DNA from: Enterococcus sp.
Lineage (GTDB): Bacteria; Bacillota; Bacilli; Lactobacillales; Enterococcaceae
Direction of reading: 5' to 3'
Assembly: GCF_022711995.1 (NCBI RefSeq)
Contig: NZ_JALAHI010000116.1
Location: 1-64,000, forward strand
DNA: 64,000 bases
The notes under the pieces were generated by a model. That model was not told the DNA's origin. It searched no databases and worked only from the letters and a program-made list of their open reading frames with translations. The translations under genes were made by a program, and so were the position numbers. Positions 59,539-64,000 of this stretch are shown piece by piece; within the stretch, counting starts at the first letter, position 1; every line of letters starts with the position of its first letter.

Positions 59539-61692
59539 CTAATCCTCTTGACCATGTGTCAGACTATAAGGATACGCTTCTGTTGCCCATGTCTTACTGC
59601 GGGGAACGATGCCGAGATTGAAACGAATCGGCGCCCCGGTAAGCAGTTCTTCATGAGTAAAGAACAAGCGGGAGTGGCTCTTTCCGTCTCGTGTCACATG
59701 ATCAATAAATTGTTGCTGGGGTTGATTTGGTGTAGTTTGGATCTTGAGTTTTTTGCCATTCGACAATGAAAGAATGGCTTCGTCAAATAAAGGCATGCCC
59801 AGCACATATTCACCGGTACCCGGCGTCACCGGATAGAAACCTAATGCGTTAAAAACGTACCAACCAGACATACTGCCGTTATCTTCATCACCAGGATACC
59901 CTTTAGGAGAAGCATCGAAACATTGGGTCAGCAGCTGTTTGATCAAGGGCTGCGCCATTTCCGGCTTGCCAATGTAACTAAAGAGATAAGGGTAGTGGAA
60001 ACTAGGTTGATTCGAGATAGCTAATTGACCGAAATCCAATGCTGCCATTTCGCTCATCTCGTGGATTTCAAAACCATAGCCTTCGGTTGTATAGCGAGGC
60101 TCTTGGTTGCATAGATCAACCAATTTCTGTTCAAAAGTCTGTTTGCCGCCATGGGCTGCGATCAAGCCGGCAAAGTCATGGAACACGGCAAAGCTGCTTT
60201 GCCACGCACTGCCTTCTGCATAGTCACGACCCCAGCGATAAGAATCAAAATCTGCGCGAAAGTCCCCGTTTTTATCCTTTGCTCGCATAAAGCCTGTTTC
60301 GCTATCAAAGATCGCCAAGTAGTTTTTGGCTTGCTTCTGGTAATGGCTTGCTTCAGGATCAGCAAGGGAATTGGCCACCTGAGCAATGCAAAAATCACTG
60401 TAGCAATAATCAAGGGTATGGTTGACGGATTCGTGGTATTCACTAGGAACATAGCCATACTTCAAGTAATCAGCGGTTCCTTGGCGACCATAATTGGGAT
60501 TTTCACTCTGAACGGTGGCCGCTTTTTTCATAGCAGTTAAGAATTCCGGCATCAAGTCAAGACGTATCCCTTTGACGCAGGCATCGGCAATCACTGCATC
60601 GATCAGTGTGCCAGGCATCAGTCCTCGCTCATCTGGAGACAACCATTTCGGTAAGAATCCGCTTTCTTTATAACTGTTCAAAAATCCTTCCAACATATCT
60701 TCAAGCTGCTCGACCGCAATCAGAGAAAAGAGGGGATAGACTGTTTTGTAGGTATCCCAAAAGCCATTATTCGTATATAGCGGTCCTGGTTTGATGGTTT
60801 TGGCTAAGGTATCGTAATGCATTTTTTGACCAGATTGATCCCACTCATAAAACGTTTGCGGGAATAAAAACAGCCGATAAAAATTGTGATAAAAAGTAGC
60901 AACTTGTTGAGGGTCGTGATGGGTGATAGCGATTCGATTCAAGTAGCCCTCCCAAGCTTGTTGAGCATTAGCCAAATAGTCAGCAGTCGTTTGATCAAGT
61001 TCACGGCTAAGATTCAAAGCAGCCTGTTGGGGGCTTAAAAAAGAAGTAGCTAAATGGATCGTTTGCTGGTTTTTTTCTGCAAAACGAATCACGACAAAAC
61101 CGTTTTCCCCAGATAAAGCACCTTCAATGGCATGCACGGCTGTTTCAAATCGTAAGCTGAAATGGAAGGTCAAATCCTTGTCTTCGCAGCCGGAATAATT
61201 GATCACTGTTCCGATGACAGTTCCTTCGTCGACTTGTTGCAGCTGATAGCGTCCGGGTAATGAGATTCCCAATCCCGGATCTGTGACAGCACCTTCCAGT
61301 TCAAGAATGGCGCCGTACATGCTAGGAACCAATGTCGTGGTGAGTTGATACCGCTGGCTTTTTACTTTCAGGTAAGCCGGATTGAAGACACTTTCTTCTG
61401 GGCGGTAGGAGCTTTGGGCATGGAAAAGAGTATTTTCCGATAATTTCCCATTGATCGGCAAAAACGTCAGATGACTAAAGTCTCCCATCCAGGGACTTGG
61501 TTGATGGGTCAGTCGAAAGCCTTGAAAGGTGCAGTCTTCCGGATGAAACCACCAGCTTCCTCGTTGGTCGCTTGTTTGAGGGGCAAAATAGTTCATGCCG
61601 AATGGAACACCTGTATAAGGGAGACAGTTGCCATGGGAAAAGCTGTATTGATTGTCGGTGCCGTGTCTGGTATCGATTTGTGTTACTTTCAT
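59539..61692 (-). CDS. Alpha-mannosidase (GH92)
   Basis: A 717-residue GH92 exo-alpha-mannosidase (Ca2+-dependent), which trims alpha-1,2- or related mannose from high-mannose glycans. The N-terminal DTRHGTDNQYSFSHGN is followed by SHLTFLP, the central WDTYKTVYPLFSL with GLMPGTLIDAVIADA, and EDNGSMSGWYVFNALGFYPVTPG with the catalytic acidic residues. No signal peptide, so it is cytoplasmic, as are pneumococcal GH92 enzymes acting on imported glycans. The frame can start with GTG 61701, but ATG 61692 after AAAGGAG is preferred. It is 21 bases after the GntR-type regulator on the same strand. Confidence 0.9.
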   Translation of the reverse strand: MKVTQIDTRHGTDNQYSFSHGNCLPYTGVPFGMNYFAPQTSDQRGSWWFHPEDCTFQGFRLTHQPSPWMGDFSHLTFLPINGKLSENTLFHAQSSYRPEESVFNPAYLKVKSQRYQLTTTLVPSMYGAILELEGAVTDPGLGISLPGRYQLQQVDEGTVIGTVINYSGCEDKDLTFHFSLRFETAVHAIEGALSGENGFVVIRFAEKNQQTIHLATSFLSPQQAALNLSRELDQTTADYLANAQQAWEGYLNRIAITHHDPQQVATFYHNFYRLFLFPQTFYEWDQSGQKMHYDTLAKTIKPGPLYTNNGFWDTYKTVYPLFSLIAVEQLEDMLEGFLNSYKESGFLPKWLSPDERGLMPGTLIDAVIADACVKGIRLDLMPEFLTAMKKAATVQSENPNYGRQGTADYLKYGYVPSEYHESVNHTLDYCYSDFCIAQVANSLADPEASHYQKQAKNYLAIFDSETGFMRAKDKNGDFRADFDSYRWGRDYAEGSAWQSSFAVFHDFAGLIAAHGGKQTFEQKLVDLCNQEPRYTTEGYGFEIHEMSEMAALDFGQLAISNQPSFHYPYLFSYIGKPEMAQPLIKQLLTQCFDASPKGYPGDEDNGSMSGWYVFNALGFYPVTPGTGEYVLGMPLFDEAILSLSNGKKLKIQTTPNQPQQQFIDHVTRDGKSHSRLFFTHEELLTGAPIRFNLGIVPRSKTWATEAYPYSLTHGQED

Positions 61693-61713
61693 CTTGTTCA
61701 CTCCTTTGTTCTT

Positions 61714-62772
61714 TCAGGCAATGGTCGAATTTCTGACAACTAAAGAAACGGCTACTTTCTGATTTTCTGCATTAGCCTCCTCAAAAGGAGAGCTGGCCAA
61801 GGCGTTGGTGTCTGATTGGATCATTTGCATTAATTTTGTACCAGCCAAACGACCTAACTCTGCAAAATCTTGTTTTACTGTGCTGAGAGGGGGATCGACT
61901 AAAGCCGCTGCTTGAATGTCGTCAAAGCCGATCACAGCAAAATCGCTAGGAATTTGAAGCCCTGCTTGTTTTAGCTGTCGCATCAATTCAATCGCCACTA
62001 GATCATTTTCACAGACAGCAGCGGTTAACTGATTTTGTTGGATGTAGGGAACCGCTGCAGGCAAAAGCGCTTGGGGATCATCCAACTTTGTTCGAAAGGG
62101 CGCCTGCTGACTTTTCAATTGATCCACGTAGCCTAGATAACGCTGGCGGACAGATTGGGGATGGTGGCCTTCGCCAAAAATATACCCGATCCGCTGATGG
62201 CCTTGTGCTAAAAGATGCGCTGTCGCTAACTGTCCCCCTTCAAAGTTGTCTGCCAAAACGGCTGGAAAAGAAAATTCGTGTAACGCTTTATCAAGTGTCA
62301 CAACAGGAAAGCCGTGTGATGCTAACTCGAAAAGAAGATCATAATTTGAATTTGTATTGCTGGCGTAGTAGATCATCCCATCAAATTCTTCTGACAATGC
62401 TTCTGCTGTCGTTTGTTCAAGATAGTCAACCGGTGTCAGCATTAATTCAAAACCTTCTTCCTGCATGACCGGATAGATTCCTTCCGTAAAATTGCCGAGG
62501 GAAAGGTCATTGGCAAAGGGCAAAATAAACAGCACTTTTCCTTTTGATTGCGGCTGAATGGGGCGTCGAACAAAACTGCCGCTTCCTTGAATACGATAGA
62601 TCAGCTGATTTTGTTCCAATTCAGTCAACGCTCGTTTAGAAGTGATGCGGCTGACTTGGTATTTCTCTGATAATTCTTTTTCAGTAGGAACGCGGCTTTC
62701 TGGTGGCAGCTCGCCGCTTTGGATTTGCGCATACAACTCGTGATAAATTTTTTTGTACAACGGCTCTTTCAT
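61714..62772 (-). CDS. GntR-type regulator with LacI-like sensor domain
   Basis: A 352-residue regulator. The N-terminal GntR winged helix (LYKKIYHELYAQIQSGELPPESRVPTEKELSEKYQVSRITSKRALTEL, about residues 4-50) is fused to a LacI-like periplasmic-binding sensor domain (KVLFILPFAND; CENDLVAIELMRQLK; AVIGFDDIQAAALVDPPLSTV). This is the AraR-like architecture. The frame runs to 62799, but ATG 62772 after AAGGGG fits. Two identical TGATATATCA boxes flank the divergent region up to the GH125 gene, and the regulator likely binds both. It heads a two-gene unit with GH92. Confidence 0.88.
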   Translation of the reverse strand: MKEPLYKKIYHELYAQIQSGELPPESRVPTEKELSEKYQVSRITSKRALTELEQNQLIYRIQGSGSFVRRPIQPQSKGKVLFILPFANDLSLGNFTEGIYPVMQEEGFELMLTPVDYLEQTTAEALSEEFDGMIYYASNTNSNYDLLFELASHGFPVVTLDKALHEFSFPAVLADNFEGGQLATAHLLAQGHQRIGYIFGEGHHPQSVRQRYLGYVDQLKSQQAPFRTKLDDPQALLPAAVPYIQQNQLTAAVCENDLVAIELMRQLKQAGLQIPSDFAVIGFDDIQAAALVDPPLSTVKQDFAELGRLAGTKLMQMIQSDTNALASSPFEEANAENQKVAVSLVVRNSTIA

Positions 62773-62788
62773 GAGTAAAACCCCTTTT

Positions 62789-62798
62789 TGATATATCA
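62789..62798. promoter_or_regulatory. GntR-type operator, left copy
   Basis: Perfect 10-bp palindrome TGATATATCA just before the regulator's start. An identical copy is at 62898-62907. The matched pair in a divergent region strongly suggests one regulator acting on both genes. Confidence 0.65.
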
Positions 62799-62856
62799 TA
62801 TTTTCAGAATAGCATATTCCAACAAAATTGAAAATAGAGTTTTAACAAAATCTTAC

Positions 62857-62885
62857 TAGACAATCTCAAGAAATATCGTTATACT
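62857..62885 (+). promoter_or_regulatory. Promoter of the GH125 gene
   Basis: TAGACA at 62857-62862, a 17-base spacer and TATACT at 62880-62885. The right operator copy (62898-62907) begins about 12 bases after the -10 box. Confidence 0.6.
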
Positions 62886-62897
62886 GAGTCCGTGAAA

Positions 62898-62907
62898 TGA
62901 TATATCA
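62898..62907. promoter_or_regulatory. GntR-type operator, right copy
   Basis: Second perfect TGATATATCA, over the predicted transcription start of the GH125 gene, positioned for repression. Confidence 0.65.
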
Positions 62908-62926
62908 AATTTAGGATGGTGACCAA

Positions 62927-64000
62927 ATGGCTTATCAAGAAATACCAAATTCAGTTGCGACATTCATGCAGGAAATAACCGAACGTTGTGGAAATGAACA
63001 TGCGGACTGGGCAAAAAACTTTAACGCTGCCTTTGCCAACACATTGTTGACGACGGTCAAACGCCACGAAGACGGCACAACATTTCTGCTGACGGGAGAC
63101 ATTCCAGCGATGTGGTTGCGAGATTCCACCGCACAGGTACGGCCTTATTTAGTAATTGCCAAAGAAGATGAAGAATTAGCAGCGATGATCAGTGGGTTAG
63201 TCAAGAAGCAATTCTTTTATATTACTATCGATCCTTATGCCAATGCCTTTAATGAAGCGGCAAATGGCGCCGGCCATCAAAGCGATTTGACCGAGATGAA
63301 TGACTGGATCTGGGAACGAAAATATGAAATCGATTCTTTGTGTTACCCCATTCAATTGGCGTATCTGTTGTATAAGAATACTGGCAGAACAGATCAGTTT
63401 AATGATGATTTTGTGAGCGGTATCAAAAAAGCCCTTCATGTGTTTGCTACGGAACAAAATCATCAAGAATCGCCTTATCGCTTTGAAAGAGAAACCTGGC
63501 GGAAAGAAGATACCTTGATCAATGACGGGAAAGGAGCACCTGTTGCGCCTACTGGTATGACCTGGTCAGGATTTCGTCCCAGTGATGATGCCTGTACCTA
63601 TGGTTATCTAGTGCCTTCGAATATGTTTGCGGTAGTGGTCTTAGGCTACATTGCTGAAATTTTCAGTTCTATCTTGGATGAACCAGAGATCGTGGCCCAA
63701 GCAAAACAGCTCCAATCAGAGATCCAATCAGGGATCGATGCGTTTGGCAAAACCACCAATCAAGCGGGTCAAACAATCTATGCCTATGAAGTCGATGGTC
63801 AAGGCAATGCCACTGTGATGGATGATAGTAATGTGCCCAATTTGATTGCCGCTCCTTACTTAGGCTATGGATCAGATCAAGATGAAACTTATTTAGCCAC
63901 ACGCAAAACGTTGCTTAGTTCCGAAAATCCTTACTTCTATGAAGGAAAATATGCGAAGGGAATCGGAAGCTCCCATACACCAGAAAACTACGTTTGGCCG
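62927..64000 (+). CDS. Exo-alpha-1,6-mannosidase (GH125), partial at the window's right edge
   Basis: At least 358 residues, open to the last base with no stop, so the C-terminus is cut off (family members are about 420-440). It has the GH125 hallmarks: LLTGDIPAMWLRDSTAQVRPYL near residue 45, FNEAANGAGH, EIDSLCYPIQLAY, TGMTWSGFRPSDDACTYGYLVPSNMF near residue 205, DDSNVPNLIAAPYLGYG and GIGSSHTPENYVWP at the end. It cleaves alpha-1,6-linked mannose without a metal ion. No signal peptide. ATG 62927 follows GGATGG. Together with GH92 it forms a high-mannose N-glycan processing pair, as in pneumococcus. Confidence 0.9.
   Translation, partial: MAYQEIPNSVATFMQEITERCGNEHADWAKNFNAAFANTLLTTVKRHEDGTTFLLTGDIPAMWLRDSTAQVRPYLVIAKEDEELAAMISGLVKKQFFYITIDPYANAFNEAANGAGHQSDLTEMNDWIWERKYEIDSLCYPIQLAYLLYKNTGRTDQFNDDFVSGIKKALHVFATEQNHQESPYRFERETWRKEDTLINDGKGAPVAPTGMTWSGFRPSDDACTYGYLVPSNMFAVVVLGYIAEIFSSILDEPEIVAQAKQLQSEIQSGIDAFGKTTNQAGQTIYAYEVDGQGNATVMDDSNVPNLIAAPYLGYGSDQDETYLATRKTLLSSENPYFYEGKYAKGIGSSHTPENYVWP

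Noticed and set aside
60151-60540. Plus-strand ORF of 129 codons
   Set aside because: Antisense to the GH92 gene, which shows clear family motifs.
1-64000. rRNA, tRNA, CRISPR arrays, transposases, prophage genes
   Set aside because: None was found on reading both strands; the only sizeable DNA repeat is the intergenic element at 8048-8325.

Overview
The window looks like a chromosomal segment of a low-to-mid GC Firmicute, most likely an Enterococcus and possibly the E. casseliflavus/gallinarum group. This rests on strong AAGGAGG-type ribosome sites, PTS and LacI/BglG sugar regulation, PepV, the style of the lipoprotein signals, and a predicted yybP-ykoY manganese riboswitch in front of a P-type ATPase. 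The genus is an inference from gene content; no rRNA, tRNA, CRISPR array, insertion sequence or prophage was seen.

Layout. 0-3 kb: a redox operon with an FMN transferase (ApbE) and two flavodoxin-fold FMN reductases, the second ending in four copies of a motif that resembles the ApbE flavinylation site. 3.4-7 kb: FUSC membrane protein, NUDIX hydrolase, NCS2 purine permease. 7-11.3 kb: sucrose regulon (scrR, a 278-bp repeat element, scrA, scrB). 11.4-18.2 kb: Crp/Fnr regulator and divergent YczE-like protein, CPBP protease, acetyltransferase, an ArsD-like protein, and a NitT/TauT-type ABC transporter paired with a polysaccharide deacetylase. 18.4-20 kb: DUF1858 and DUF438/hemerythrin/PAS genes behind a Fur-like box.

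20-27.3 kb: an antiterminator-controlled PTS and sulfatase operon (BglG regulator, EIIBCA, cytoplasmic sulfatase, anaerobic radical-SAM maturase, TauE/SafE exporter, and the oxygen-dependent formylglycine-generating enzyme). It has two RAT/terminator switches and both sulfatase maturation routes, and looks like an import-then-desulfate pathway for a sulfated sugar. 27.4-31.4 kb: small membrane proteins, a zinc alcohol dehydrogenase, a zinc-ribbon protein and an isochorismatase-family hydrolase. 31.7-35.6 kb: a sugar ABC transporter with a YesL-like protein. 35.6-44.3 kb: M20 amidohydrolase, then a galactoside regulon (LacI regulator, a frameshifted PTS EIIC, DUF3284, GH36 alpha-galactosidase, GH42 beta-galactosidase).

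44.3-56.7 kb: nnrD, pepV, a nitroreductase, the Mn-riboswitch-controlled P-type ATPase, a MoxR/DUF58/transglutaminase operon and a large FAD/NAD(P)-binding protein. 56.9-64 kb: a VOC protein, then a mannose/N-glycan locus: ROK regulator, HAD phosphatase, GH92 mannosidase, GntR/LacI-type regulator and a GH125 mannosidase that runs off the right end. Most of the window is carbohydrate acquisition, each unit with its own local regulator. Start codons were moved from the longest possible reading frame wherever the ribosome site or family alignment favoured an internal start.
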